Origin: Mortierella sp. BCC40632
Lineage: Eukaryota > Mortierellomycota > Mortierellomycetes > Mortierellales > Mortierellaceae
Length of the DNA: 64,000 nucleotides
Assembly: GCA_011634665.1 (NCBI GenBank)
Contig: WAEK01000007.1
Location: 2,204,501 to 2,268,500, forward strand
Direction: 5' to 3'
The notes beneath the pieces were generated by a model, which searched no databases, was not told where the DNA came from, and saw only the letters and a program-made list of their open reading frames with translations. The position numbers were made by a program, and so were the translations under genes. Numbering within the stretch: the stretch's first letter is position 1; every line of letters begins with the position of its first letter. Of this stretch, positions 48,277 through 61,069 are shown piece by piece.

Positions 48277-50129
48277 ATGGCTAAGCATTATCATATGACG
48301 GAAGGAAGAGCGTTCGCGAGCATGGTCTCGTCCTCGCCCCGCAAGGACTCGCTGGCCACACATCGTCTGCCCCCTTTGTCTCCTTCTCCTTCTTCTTCTT
48401 CTTCTTCCTCCTCCTCCTTGTCGTCTCCACTCACTTCCACAGCCTCATTCACATCCTTACCCGCCTCCCTGAAAGCCCAACCTCGATCCCCCTCCATCCT
48501 TGACCAGCTCTGGGCCTACCTTCCTTTTTCTGCCTCTGCCAGTCACCCTTCCACTGATCCCAACGACGCCCGACACAACGCCAGCCGTGGGTCTCGATCC
48601 GCCACCCGTCCCTCGTGTTCGACCCAAACCTGCTTTTCTTACTGCTGTTCGCCCAGCCCGTACCTTGACCACGGCTTCGTCGACCGGTCTGCGATCGCCG
48701 CTGCAGCAGCAGCCGCACCATTCCATCTCCGGCCCAAGAGCCATTACTACCCCAAGCGACAGCGACCCATGCCCCATTACTCGGCTTCATCAAGAATCGC
48801 CCATGAAACATCCTCATTCTCAACATCGTCGCCATACTCCGACAGCAATAGCAGCAGTGGTAGTGGCAACGACGATGTTTTGACTGAACCGAGGACGATC
48901 CATCATTCATCCATTGCAAATAGACGTTTGAATTCTAGTCCTGTCAAGACAACAGCATCTGCCGGAGGCAATAGTTCGATCGCTACAACAAGTGTGTCCT
49001 TGTCTTCAACGTCTGCTTCTCATACAGCTTCCAGCTCCAGATCAGGTTCACCCTCTTCACCTTCAGCCGAGTCAAGCAGTGGCGACTCTAGGAACGACAG
49101 GACTATCAGTTCAAATACGATGACAAACAGTAATCACCATCACCATCATCACCACCATCACCCGAGTCAGAACAACACCAGTGGCAACATGCGACGATCT
49201 GCTCTTAGTCTCGCCTCGGATGGACCGTATCTCTTTATTTGTGATGTCGCCGTCTCGTTGTACTATCCTATCCGAGCCATGATTCTGTTTGTTCTTGGAT
49301 TTGTCTTTTCATTGATCATCGATCACTTGCAGGCCCAGCATCAGCTTATGGATTATCCTGGCAGCAACGGTAGTCAGGAGGGAATTCATAGTCATCTTTG
49401 GGACACGGCATCATGGCTTCCTCCGACCTGTGGAGCCTCTGCTGTTCTAGTCGGCACGATCTATCCCTTGGGCGATTATCTCTGGTGGGGCCGACAAGTC
49501 AAGCATAGTGGTCGAGACTGGTCCAGCGTTATGAGGTAAGCTATTGTTTTTTTTTTTTCTTTCTTTTCTTTTCCTTTCCACAATACTCGCACGGTGCTTT
49601 TTGTGGTTTGTTTTTATTGCTATGCCCGAGTCCTTTTCTGATTTTTTGATTCCTATTCTTTCTTTAGATGCATGGGAGGATTCATTGGCGTCAATTATGC
49701 AGCATCCAAGTTGACATGGACGAGCTCTGTTCAAGTCTTTTGCACACTTGCTCTGATCTCTGCGGGACTGTGGTTTCTGTTTGACAGGACTGTCCATGGC
49801 TTTGTGATCTCGTTCACGGTCGCGTCCATGGGCACCGCCGTCGCGTATTTCTTGGTTCTCAACGGATGGTATAGGTAAGCATACTCTTTTTTTTTTTTTT
49901 TTCCTTTCCTCTTTCGATGACAATTCTCGGGAGCCCAGTGGTCCGTTAGTAGTGACTGGGCAGCTTGCCTGGCGAGCCGATCGACTTTTCTTTTTTTTTT
50001 TTTTTTTTACGTTTCAAAAGAACCTTTTGCGTAGTAGCTCTGTAAATCATCTTGGATTTGAGATACCGACCCGCTTTTTCCATGTTGCACAACTCTACTT
50101 TCACTGGGAAGGTTGTGTGGACACTGTGC

Positions 50130-50165
<36 letters not shown>

Positions 50166-50632
50166 GGGATACACTCCCTCTCTTCCCACTTTCCTTCTCC
50201 CTCCTTTCCTCTCTCTTCTTCTTCCTCCTCTTCCTCCTCCTCCCCCCTTTTTCAGCTCTGAGCTTTTCATGTGCCATCCATCCTCCTTTGCGGCTCTCGC
50301 GCTCCTCATTCCTCTTTCGGCTGAGCCTTCCGTAGTGGGAACCTTGAACTGCAATCTTTCTTTTTTTTTTTTTTTTTTTTTTTTTTTGATCCAAAAGAAA
50401 CAAGGACGTTTACTGACTCGGTGTATCTTTCTATCTATCAATTTTTTTTTCTTTCCGTGATAATAATAGTTTCACAAGGGCCGACTTGTTTGGTGTGGGA
50501 TCATGGATTCCATGTATCCTTTATTCTTCCTCGGTTTGTTTTGGTAGCATAGGTCGACAATTGGATGTTGTTCCTGAGACGTGGTATCAATCACAAGCTA
50601 AAAACAATAGGATTCACCTCAAGTCTGAGTAG
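48277..50632 (+). CDS. INSIG-family ER sterol-regulatory protein
   Basis: Three exons, 48277-49535, 49668-49874 and 50470-50632, join in phase to give 542 residues. The N-terminal about 300 residues are Ser/Pro/Thr-rich, low in complexity, and include a run of ten His near 49137-49161. The C-terminal membrane domain matches INSIG: YYPIRAMILFVLGFVFSLII, GTIYPLGDYLW, then the diagnostic CMGGFIGVNYAASKL, VASMGTAVAYFLVLNGWY, and SWIPCILYSSSVCFGSIGRQL. INSIG proteins sit in the ER membrane and control sterol synthesis by retaining SREBP-SCAP or directing HMG-CoA reductase turnover or modification. Which arm operates here cannot be read from sequence. A second in-frame ATG follows at 48295, so the start is uncertain by six codons. 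Intron 2 (595 nt) carries a (GT)n tract at about 50137-50160 and two poly-T tracts. Confidence 0.88.
50137..50160. repeat. (GT)n microsatellite in INSIG intron 2
   Basis: About a dozen GT dinucleotides inside the second intron, followed by a pyrimidine-rich stretch. Confidence 0.85.
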
Positions 50633-50821
50633 AGAGAGAAGAGAGAGGAGAGAGGAGAGAAAGAAAGAAACGATTTTTTTTTTCTTTGTACAATAGACTC
50701 ATTAAAAAAAAAAAAAAAAAAAAAACCCAAATGCCAACCAAGGGTTTCGAAACGCTTCTGCTTACAGCGACGACCTAGTCATGTGATGTGATGTATGTTA
50801 AGCCACATTGATGTTTTCACC

Positions 50822-50855
<34 letters not shown>

Positions 50856-50981
50856 AGAAAAGCCAAAAGCAGTCTTTGTCGCCATTGAATGGGTTGCATT
50901 GAGCCTTGTCCATCTTTACATTCCTCCTCCTCTCTCTCCACCCCACTCTCTCTCTTTCTTCCCATCTTCTCATAATCCACC
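50633..50981. other. Intergenic region upstream of NAT10/Kre33
   Basis: 349 bp with GA-rich sequence, an A-run at 50704-50725, a T-run at 50822-50843 followed by a short GT repeat, and pyrimidine-rich sequence immediately before the start codon. It likely holds the INSIG 3' end and the promoter of the acetyltransferase gene. Confidence 0.5.
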
Positions 50982-53900
50982 ATGGTGAAGAAAGTGATCG
51001 ACTCGCGTATTCACACGCTCATCAAGAATGGAGTTCAGTCAAAGCACCGGACGTTCTTTGTCATTGTCGGTGACAAGGGAAAGGACCAGGTCGTCAACCT
51101 TCACTGGCTTCTCTCTCAGGCCCAGGTCACCGCTCGACCTTCCGTCCTTTGGTGTTACAAGAAGGAACTGGGCTTTAGCAGCCACCGAAAGAAAAGAGAG
51201 GCCAAGATCAAACGTGAAGTGAAACGTGGTATTCGCGAGGTCAACGAGGAAGATCCCTTTGAATTGTTCATCTCGGTGACCAACATCCGATACACGTACT
51301 ACAAGGAAACCCAAAAGATTCTCGGAAATACCTACGGCATGTGCGTTCTCCAGGACTTTGAGGCGTTGACCCCTAATCTGTTGGCAAGGACAATTGAGAC
51401 AGTCGAGGGTGGTGGTATCATCGTCTTGCTTCTCAAGAGCATGTCCTCGCTTAAGCAGCTCTATACAATGACCATGGTAGGTGATCTATCGAACGACTGA
51501 CGGATCTGTGTGTTCAAGACAATTGCCAAGTAACTAGTGACCCATTGAGACCCCCCAACTGACAAGATCTCCGACTTTCCTCCTTCCCCTCCCTACCATA
51601 GGATGTCCACTCTAGATATCGCACGGAATCTCATGATGATGTGGTTGCACGCTTCAACGAACGTTTTATTCTTTCTCTCGGAAGCTGCTCTTCCTGCTTG
51701 GTGGTCGATGACGAACTCAATGTCTTGCCCATCTCTCTTGGAAAGAACGTCAAGCCCCTGCCCATCAAGACGGGTGAGGAGGCTCTCACGGATGCACAGC
51801 GGGATCTGATCAAGATCAAGGAGAGTGTTCAGGATCAACAACCCATGGGCGCCCTTGTCGGCACAGCCAGGACCAAGGACCAGGCCATCGCCGTCATGAA
51901 GTTTATTGAGGCGATCGCAGAAAAGACACTCCGATCGACAGTGACCTTGACAGCATCTCGTGGTCGTGGTAAATCGGCTGCTTTGGGTATTGCAATGGCT
52001 TCTGCAGTCGCCTACGGATACTCCAACATCTTTGTGACTTCACCCAGTCCTGAGAACTTGAAGACTTTGTTCGAGTTTGTGTTCAAGGGATTTGATGCCC
52101 TTGGTTATGAGGAACACATGGATTATGACATTGTTCAGTCAACCAACCCAGCCTTCAACAATGCAATTGTCCGTGTCAACATCTTTAAGCGCGATCACCG
52201 ACAGACGATTCAGTACATTCAACCACAGGACGCTCACACGCTTGGTCAGGCTGAATTGGTGGTCATTGATGAGGCAGCAGCAATTCCCTTGCCATTGGTC
52301 AAGAATTTGCTTGGCCCTTACCTTGTCTTTATGGCTTCGACCATCAACGGTTATGAGGGTACCGGTCGATCGCTCTCCTTGAAGTTGATCCAACAATTGC
52401 GTGAGCAGTCTCGAGGCTTTGTGGGCAAGGAGGCCAATGCGGCCGAGATGGCCAAGAACAAGGCGACTGGTATGGTTGGAGGAGCCAGGACCCTGCGAGA
52501 GATTGAGTTGAAGGAGCCTATTCGTTATGCACCCGAAGATCCAACCGAGAAATGGCTCAACAAATTGCTTTGTCTGGATGCAACGGTGGTTCAAAAGAAC
52601 ATTTCGGGATGTCCTGCCAAGGAGGAGTGTCAACTTTTCTATGTCAACCGGGATACTCTCTTTTCATACCATCCAGTCTCGGAAACGTTTTTGCAAAGGA
52701 TGATGGCCCTCTATGTGGCAAGTCATTACAAGAATACCCCGAACGACTTGCAGTTGTTGAGTGATGCACCCTCACATCATTTGTTTGTGTTGTTGCCACC
52801 GATCAAGGAAGGCGATCGATCCTTGCCTGACCCACTCTGTGTTCTTCAGGTCTGTCTTGAAGGTGAGATCTCGAAACAGACTGTGTTGAACAGCTTGAGT
52901 CGTGGTGTCCGTGCCTCGGGAGATTTGATTCCTTGGCTGATCAGTCAACAATTCCAGGACGATGACTTTGCATCGCTCTCTGGAGCTCGTGTGGTCCGAA
53001 TTGCCACCCACCCTGATTATACCAAGATGGGTTATGGTTCGAGAGCCTTGGAGTTGCTTTCTCAGTTCTATGAAGGTCAATTCTCGATGTTGTCTGAGGA
53101 TGATGACAAGCCCGAGATTAGCATGTCGCGTGTGGATGATTCCGAGTTGGAGGGAGCTTCGTTGATGACGGATGATATCAAGATCAGGGATCCAAAGAAG
53201 ATGCCCCCATTGTTGCTCAAGTTGAGTGAAAAGAAGGCTGAGAAGTTGCATTGGTTGGGTGTCTCGTATGGTTTGACTGCACCTCTTCACAAGTAAGTCC
53301 ATCTACATGATGATTTTTTTTTTATTGACTACAGCAGTCTGTAAATTTCGTCCGCACTCGATTGATTGAGTTCTGACCTTTGGTTTTGCTCTTCTTTTCT
53401 TTTTTGAAACGACAACTCCTTTCACCATTCTTTGTTTAGGTTCTGGACCAAGTCTGGCTATGTTCCCGTCTACCTTCGTCAAACCACCAACGAGTTGACG
53501 GGTGAGCATACATGTGTGATGTTGAAGACACTCGAATCTTCTCTAGTACAGACGCAGTGCGATCCCATGTGGTTGACCTCCTTTGCCAAGGATTTCCAAC
53601 ATCGATTCCAACACTTGCTCTCGTTCCAATTCCGTACATTCCCCGCTCGATTGGCTCTTTCCATTATTGAATCCGCCAAGTCTGCGGCTACCCAGGAAGG
53701 AGAGCAGAAGGATGCAGAGGAGGATGCAGAATCGACTGCCAGTATGAAGTTGGTCAAAAAGTTGAGAGAAGGTCAAATCTCTCGTGAGACTGTCGACTTG
53801 ATGTTCTCGGCTTATGATTTGAAGCGATTGGAGAGTTATTCGAATCAATTGTTGGATTACCATGTGATCTTGGATCTTATTCCACCTGTTGCAGAGCTTT

Positions 53901-54675
53901 GGTTTGAGAACCGGATCCATCGAGCTGATTTCAAATTGACTGCTGTGCAGGCAACTTTGCTTTTGGCCTTGGGTCTGCAGCACAAGACCATTGATGATTT
54001 GGAGGTACGACTTTTTATTCATTTAACTTTATGGAGTAGAGGCTTGAGGGATCTCCATGCTTGACTGTGATAGTGTTTCAACGAAACTAATACTCCTCTT
54101 TTTTGTTCTTTGATCTACTCTATATTGGGGGATCAATTCTATAGAAGGAACTCGAGTTGTCATCCTCGCAATTGTTGGCACTCTTTATCAAGATGGCACG
54201 CAAGTTCTCGGATCTGTTTAAGGAGCTCAAGACTCAGGGATATGCTGAAGACATCAAAGACGACACCCCATCCACATCCACTTCTAAGGCACCAAAGGCA
54301 GCAGCTAGTGCCAAGACAAATAAGATGAAGCGTGACATTACTCGGGACGATCAATGGGATCCCAACACAGAGGACTTGGATGATGAATTGGGCAGAGAAG
54401 GTCGTGAACGACTCCGTGAACTTCAGAGGGCTTCTTTGGGAGATGTTGAAAAGATGTATTCGATCTCCAAGGACGAGTCGATTGATTGGTCGCAAGCTGA
54501 GTCTCAGATTAACAAGAAGGGTACTTCTTCTGTAGTCTCGGTCCGGAACCCAGAGTCCTCCAAGAAGCGAAACATTGTTGCCAGCGGTACTGTTGATGAG
54601 GTTATTTCCAAGGAAGCCAAGGATGTTGCCAAGATCAAGACTGCCAAGCAATCAAGCAAGAGGCGCAAAGTCTAG
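50982..54675 (+). CDS. KRE33: RNA cytidine acetyltransferase (NAT10/Kre33)
   Basis: ATP-dependent enzyme that makes N4-acetylcytidine in 18S rRNA and, with a Tan1-type adaptor, in tRNA. It acts in the nucleolus during small-subunit assembly. Four exons, 50982-51476, 51602-53292, 53440-54004 and 54145-54675, join in phase to give 1,093 residues (yeast 1,056). The N-terminus MVKKVIDSRIHTLIKNGVQ is diagnostic. Then follow the TmcA N-terminal domain, a RecD-like helicase with Walker A SRGRGKSAALG at about residue 288 and DEAAAIPLPLV, the GNAT acetyl-CoA site VRIATHPDYTKMGYGSRALE, and the tRNA-binding-like C-terminal domain (FWTKSGYVPVYLRQT). The last about 120 residues are charged and end in a basic SSKRRKV patch, likely a nucleolar or nuclear signal. 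No lesion is visible. Confidence 0.96.
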
Positions 54676-54965
54676 ACAAAACTAGGGAGAGATTCTCTTT
54701 TCTTTTTCTTTTTTTTTTTTCTATTTTTTTCTTTCTAGAGGAATTAGGGAAGGAGGAGGGGCTAAATAGTTTCCGCCCTTTTACAGCATCTTTTTGTCAG
54801 CGTTTAGTATCATCCACGCTATCATCATCACTATTTCTTTTATTATTCTCATTCATTTTTTTTTTCTTTTAACAGTAAAAAAACAAAAAGGCATAATCTT
54901 TGCAGAGCAATCTAGAAAGTACAATGAATGAACAGAGGTGTATGCTTTATATGCTTTAGAGTATT

Positions 54966-55019
54966 TTTCTTTTCTTTTTCTTTTTCTTTTTCTTTTTCTT
55001 TTTCTTTTTCTTTTTCTTG
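54966..55019. repeat. (CTTTTT)n hexanucleotide repeat
   Basis: About nine CTTTTT units ending directly at the stop codon of the minus-strand transporter gene (TAG at 55023-55021), so the repeat forms the start of that gene's 3' untranslated region. Confidence 0.9.
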
Positions 55020-55020
55020 T

Positions 55021-57564
55021 CTATGAAATATAGATGAATCCTGGGTGCCAATCACACAACTCCTCGCCTTGAGATTCCTTGGCATACTCTTCAGGACTAA
55101 GATTTCTCCGCCGACGGTTCTCACGGACATAAAGGAACTTGAGCAACAGAATAAACAGAAAAGCCGCTGCCAACATCACCAAACAAATCGTATGACCCCG
55201 GTGGAATTGATTGTTTCTGTAAACATAACCACTGATCAATCCACCACAATTGCCAAATGAGATGATGACTCCCGTAGCAACAGCACGCTTGGTGTGTCCA
55301 CCAAAGTTGGAAGAGATCCAGGCGACCATGGCGGGAACGGCCGAAAAGACGCCACTGACTGCAATGGTCAAGGCCACATACCGGACAGAGGTTGAATGGT
55401 TTTCAAGAACGATCAAGAGGGTGAATCCAAGGACACCCAACAGAATTGGGAATGCATAATGAAATCCGCGTTCCCGACGTCGGTCCGAAGAAATGGCTGC
55501 CAAGAGTGTGCACAAACAAGCGACTGCATATGCTGGAGCAGTCATCAATTGTGAAGTGACGGGGCTGTCCAAAACAAGAAAAAAAAAGGGGGGGGATGAA
55601 GATCGTCCATGAACGTTAGACATTTTTTTTCTTGGCAGTAGACATTTGATATAGCACAGCAACAAACCATTTGTTGAAGGGAGGAAAGAAATTTTGCTTA
55701 CTCAAAGTTGAAATCACGGACAAGACTTGGCATGTAAAGTGCCAGGGAATAAAGTGGAGTCATGGTCAAGATATAGGGCATCATATGCATGTACACCTTC
55801 CAGTCCTTGAAGACGTCCCTGAATTGTTTCCAAGAGAATGCTGTCTCCGTGGCTGGGCCAGCATCGATCAACAATCGTTTGACAGCCAAGTCTCGTTCGT
55901 CCTCGGATAGGAATCGAGCTGTTTGAGGATAATCTGGCAAGAACACATAGGATACAAAGCACAATAAAACTGTTGGAATGCCCTCCAGAATAAAAATCCA
56001 TTGCCAACCTATTGAATGAGAATGGTAAGCCATGATTGTCCTTGAGAGTTAGCAAAAAAAAAAAAAAAAAAAAATTGGACCTAGAAGATAAGGCGCGGTA
56101 CTCGATAAAAAAAAAAAAAAAAAGTATGTTACCATGAAGTCCCAGAACGTCGTCCATCTGTGAGATCGCCCAAGCTAGAACACCACCAAAGGCTCCAGCC
56201 ATGGTCGCTGTGCTGAAGAACAGTCCATTGCGAAGGGCTTGTTCGCCTCTTGAGTAAAACAGAGAGATGATAAACACAGCACCGGGGAAGAGTGCCTAGA
56301 ACACGAAGAGCAAACGGCACATTACGGGAAGGAATGCACCCGAAAGAAGAAAAAAAAATCGGTTAATATCTTTGGAACGAATAGGGTACTCCTTGCAGCC
56401 CTACAAGTCACGGTTGAACCAAAAAAAAAAAATGGCACCATTTTTCATTTTTCTCTGGTGAAACCTTTTTTAGGAGGTGGGGTATCTCTGTCAAAAAAAA
56501 GGGATCCCTACCGCTTCAAAGATGCCAAGAAAGAACCGGGTAGCAAAGAGACTAGAGGCCGAGTTACAGGCTGCGAGGAGCATGGTCAAGGTACCCCAGC
56601 AAAGCATACAGAGTGAGATCCATCTTCTTGGTCCTACTTTCTTGAGCTATTTCACATCGGGAGGAGGAGAGAGAGGGAGAGAGGAAGTCCAGTGTCAAGA
56701 TCGGTGTGACAGACGTTAGAAAATAAACAAGAACTTTAAAAAATAAGAGTTTTTTTTTTGTCTTTTCTCACTCCCTTCCTTCGCCTTGTTATGCGCAGTG
56801 CAGGCCAAAACTGCACTTCGCCCGTCCCTGTCTTTTTTTTTTTTTTTTTTTTTTTTTTTGTGTGCCCTGAACTGGGTCAAACTTACCAGCATTTGTGATG
56901 GTGTCTCTGCAAGAATGTACCTGAAGAGTCATTTCGACACCGAGTCCAAAAAAAATAAAAAAAAATAAAAAAATAAGGCACATCAAGTTGGCTTATCAGT
57001 CAGTTTCACTTGAAGATTTTTTTTTTTTTTTTTTGTCAGTCTCCATTTGTCTTTCTCCCCTCAGATGTGTTGAAAAGCAGTTACCCGATAAAGAAGATGG
57101 ACAATGCCCAGTTGTATTCATTTGGTGTCAATCCTATATCCGCTTCCAATCCTGCAACCTTGGCGTTGCCTATTCATTTAACCCATAAGAAAAATCAGCC
57201 CTCCCCCCCCCCAAGGAGGTGAGAGAGTAGATAAAAGGAATGTGAGATAAGATAAAAAGGATTCGATCACAGGTATCATGCAAGTGTAGGACCTCTAATT
57301 AAAAAAAAAAAAGGTCAAAAAAAAAGGCACCTTACCAATGTTGACTCGATCCAAGAAGGAACAGAGGTACATAAGTGATAAGAGTGGCAACAATCGCCAG
57401 TCAATCTTGCGCCTCAGTCGAGCAATCTGAACTGGATCTGGATGGAACCCATGACCGTCGTCCAGCTCGGCAGCAGCAGCGTCGACTGCATGCAATGGTA
57501 CTGGTCCTGCTGCTGCCTTCTCACTGACCCTGCTTTTGGTTCGGAAGATTTTCTCGACTGTCAT
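55021..57564 (-). CDS. MFS transporter, allantoate-permease-like (anion:cation symporter family), paralogue A
   Basis: Seven exons, 57564-57336, 57169-57085, 56920-56887, 56646-56512, 56295-56133, 56008-55702 and 55564-55021, join in phase to give 498 residues. Family marks are the N-terminal RRKIDWRLLPLLSLMYLCSF and DRVNIGNAKVAGLEADIG, LKKVGPRRWISLCMLCWG in TM4, GWQWIFILEGIPTVLL, FLPDYPQTARFLSEDERDLA, SSNFGGHTKRAVATGVIISF and the charged C-terminus SPEEYAKESQGEELCDWHP. By family, this type (Dal5, Tna1 and relatives) imports small organic anions or vitamins such as allantoate, nicotinate or pantothenate across the plasma membrane. The substrate cannot be told. It is divergent with paralogue B, from which 588 bp separate it. 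Confidence 0.92.
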
Positions 57565-58152
57565 ATTTTTAAGGAGTTCTCCCTGGGTTTGTTTGAACAC
57601 GATCCTTGCTGCGAGAAGAAGTAAAATATGGGGCGCTCTTCTCCTGTGTTGGCGGTGGTTGTCCTTGAGAGGGGTGGTGGTGGGGGAGGGGGACGGGTGG
57701 CGGTTGTTGAATATAGCCCCACCAGCGGTTATTTGTCAGACCGAGAGGAGAAAGGAAAAGAGGAGGAGGAGGAGGAAGGACAAAAGGGATGGAGAGAGAG
57801 AGGGCAGTTATGAAAAAACGAAAGAGAAAGTGTGACTGTCAAGATGGTGATCAAAGCCTCTATTCCTCCTCTAGAGCTCTAGGAGAGCAAACTTGGTGCC
57901 TGGCCTACCTCTACCTCAGGCCCTTTTGACTTTTCTTTTTTTTCCTCTGCACAAGGAGGCGAAGGTCCCCCTCACTCCTTCACCCTGCCGTTAAATACGG
58001 CCCATTTCCTTTTCTCTCTACACTTTTCCCGCCCAGGCATCCCTTTCTTCTCGCCCTTGCCTCTTTTTCTTCTTTTTCTTTTTCTTCTTCTTTCATCTGC
58101 CATTCTTCAAACTCTTCCCCGACACCAAACCTCCTTCACGTAGAAGCCCACG
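57565..58152. promoter_or_regulatory. Shared divergent promoter region of transporter paralogues A and B
   Basis: 588 bp between two start codons that face away from each other. The half nearer paralogue B is strongly pyrimidine-rich on the plus strand (58021-58100), typical of fungal promoters and leaders. The other half is G/A-rich. No specific binding site was identified with confidence. Confidence 0.5.
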
Positions 58153-59057
58153 ATGGACACCAACATCCCTGGGCCAGAAAGGTTCCAACAAACTCTTGCG
58201 CCTGCCGCCACCACAACTGAAGGCTCAACCGGATCTTATATCACTACAGCAACACTCCCCTCTGAACTGGAGTCTTCTGAAAAGACAAATGACGTACCAT
58301 CCACTGCATCGCACTCAAAGGGGATGTATGACCAAGGGAGTCTTTCTGAACTGGAGGCTGCACAGGATATGGAGGATGAGTTGGTCATGGTCGACACTAA
58401 TTCGCCTGCAATGAAGAAAGTAGTTCGAAAGATTGACTATCATCTGATGCCCTTGCTCGCGCTTTTTTACCTCTGTTCGTTCCTCGACCGTGTAAATATT
58501 GGTAAGTATGAGGTTTCTTCTTTTTCTTCTCTCTTTCCGTGTTCTCTAGATCATGTCCGTCGTGGTTTCGAAAGCGACATTTGAAGAAGAATAAGAAGAA
58601 GAAAGAGAAGAAGAAATAGAGCTAACCCATTCTAAAACATCTTTCATGGTGGCGTTGGTGGTGGTTCTTTTTTAAAAAGGAAATGCCAAGGTCGCAGGCT
58701 TGGAGGCCGACATTAACATCCCTCCATGGATATACAACCTGTCTATCAGCATTTTCTATATCGGCTACATCATTGGTAAAAAAAATCCTCCCCAACCCTT
58801 TCAAGGAGGAGTAGAATGTCATTTTTTGGAGGTGCTTTCTTTATTCACAAGAGTCTTGTGAGGAACCCTTCTCACCCCTTCCTCTTTTTTTCTTTTCTTG
58901 TGAAATTCTAGGTGAAATCCCTGCTAATCTCGCAGTAGGTTAAAAAAGAACTCTTTTTTTGTGCTTCCTTTTCCTTTTCCTTTTCCCTTGAGATAGGGGT
59001 TGTGATCGCCTACTGTCAAAGCCTTTTCCCTTCTGACACCCCATCCTCCCACTCCTT

Positions 59058-59089
<32 letters not shown>

Positions 59090-59683
59090 TCTTTCTCTTG
59101 GTGCTTTAATGAATTCTAATAGCTCAAGAAACTTGGTCCAAGACTCTGGGTCCCCTTTGTCATGTTGGCCTGGGGCATCGTCTCGATGAGTATGGCGGCT
59201 GTCACGAACGGTTCAGGATTGCTTGCATCCAGGTTCTTCCTGGGTTTGGCAGAGTCGGTGAGTTTGCCCTAAGAGGAAGAAGAAGAAAAAAAATGGGTCA
59301 CCTCCTCATTCCCCAACTTGTGTGTCCCCCCCTCCCCTCTTACTTGATTCTCCTGGTCCTTCACTCTCTCTATCTCTCTCTCTCTCTCTCCTTCCTCCTC
59401 CATCTCTTCTGCCTCCCTCTCTCCCTAGCTCTGACTCCTTCTTCTTATTTTAGCCGACCTTGCAGATCGTTGGTTGTCCCTGAAAGGGCATTTTAGTTGA
59501 TACGCGCGTCCTAACATCCTATCTTTTTTTTTTATTTTCTTTTCTTTCTTTCTTTCTTTAATGGGATACAGGGTTACGCGCCAGCACCAGTCTATGTAAT
59601 GGTCACACAAACAGTTCAGCTTTTAACGCACGCGTTCTGATAGGAACAGGGATTCTGTTGCTTTGTATTTGCTAATCGGACCT

Positions 59684-59719
<36 letters not shown>

Positions 59720-59755
59720 TTATCTCCTTTCCTTTGCTTTCCTCCTTTCTTCCCC

Positions 59756-59794
<39 letters not shown>

Positions 59795-61069
59795 TATCAT
59801 GTCAAAAAAAGATCATCTCGCTCTGGTATCGACGATGTGAACAAGCTCTCCGGATCGGATTCTTTTTTTCCGCTTCCATGATTGCAGGCGCGTTCGGAGG
59901 TCTGGTCGCCTATGTGATTGGGAAAATGCATCATCTCGGTGGTTTGGCTGCCTGGCAATGGATTTTTATTCTTGAGGGCCTTCCGACTCTTGTCTGTGCC
60001 TTTGTCGCCTATTGGATTTTACCTGATTTCCCAGAGACATCTTCTTTTCTGTCCTCGGAGGAACGAGCCATGGTGATTCAAAGGATTCGTTTCGATGTAG
60101 GACCGGCGACCGATCGAAAGTTTACATGGGATCGATTTTGGGCTACTTTTCGTGATTGGAAGATTTATATGCATGCTTTAATTGCCATGTTGCATTCGGT
60201 TACGTTTGCCTCTCTTGGTGTCTTTGTGCCTTCGATCACTCTTGGATTCGGGTTTGAGTAAGTCTTTTTTTCTTTTTCTTTTTTCCTTTTTCTCTCATGC
60301 GCTGTCCCCCCTCCACCAAAAAAAATAGGATGACCAGTATGAGGATCAAATAGACTTGGGCTTTGACCGTGCATCCCTTTCTTCTTCTATTAGCCCAGTC
60401 ATGACCCAACTGATGACGGCACCTATCTATCTCATTGCCTGTGTATTCACGCTTACGATGGCCTTCTCCTCCGATCGACATAAAGAACGAGGTCTCCATG
60501 GAGCATGTGTTGGATTTGTAGCAGCGATCGGGTACTTTCTTCTTGTCATGACTCGGGAATCGTCTGTCACAGCAAGGTACATTAGTCTGATCATCTGTGC
60601 CTGCGGTGTCTTTGGATTTGTTCCAACGCTTTTGAGTTGGCCCTCTTCCAACCTGGGTGGACATACCAAGAAAGCGGTCGGGATTGCATTTGTTATTTCC
60701 GTGGGTCAATGTGGAAGTGTCGTAGGTGGACAACTTTACCGTGCAGACGATGGTAAGTGCTCTCTCTTTCTCTCTTTCTTTCCCGTATTTTTTCTTTTTT
60801 TCTTTTGCTAACAACGGTGGGTTCCTAGGCAAAAACGGCTGACTAATTTTTTTTTTTTTTTTTTTAAAAAAAAAGCTCCACTCTATGTTAGGGGCCATTC
60901 CGTGAGTGCAGGGCTTTCGGTTGTTATGTCTCTCGGAGTGCTGACACTCAGGTTCCTTCTTAGACGCGAAAATAGACGGCGCGATTCTCTCAGTCCTGAA
61001 CAGCACGCGCTCGAATGTGAGCGTGAAGATGCGACTGATCGGCACCCAGACTTTCGATACTTTGAATAA
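58153..61069 (+). CDS. MFS transporter, allantoate-permease-like, paralogue B
   Basis: Eight exons, 58153-58501, 58680-58775, 58912-58934, 59123-59257, 59572-59601, 59812-60257, 60394-60752 and 60876-61069, join in phase to give 543 residues, including exons of 23 and 30 nt. The N-terminal cytosolic tail is longer than in paralogue A and Ser/Thr/Glu-rich. The core shows VVRKIDYHLMPLLALFYLCSF, NAKVAGLEADINIPPWIYNL, LKKLGPRLWVPFVMLAWG, SLWYRRCEQALRIGFFFSAS, AWQWIFILEGLPTLV, GPATDRKFTWDRFWATFRDW and SNLGGHTKKAVGIAFVIS. The C-terminus RRRDSLSPEQHALE and DRHPDFRYFE matches the family ending. Compared with A it lacks the intron before GWQWIF, has an extra phase-0 intron after VYVM, and has shifted the intron near GYIIG by 11 nt. 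Function as for paralogue A; substrate unknown. Confidence 0.9.
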
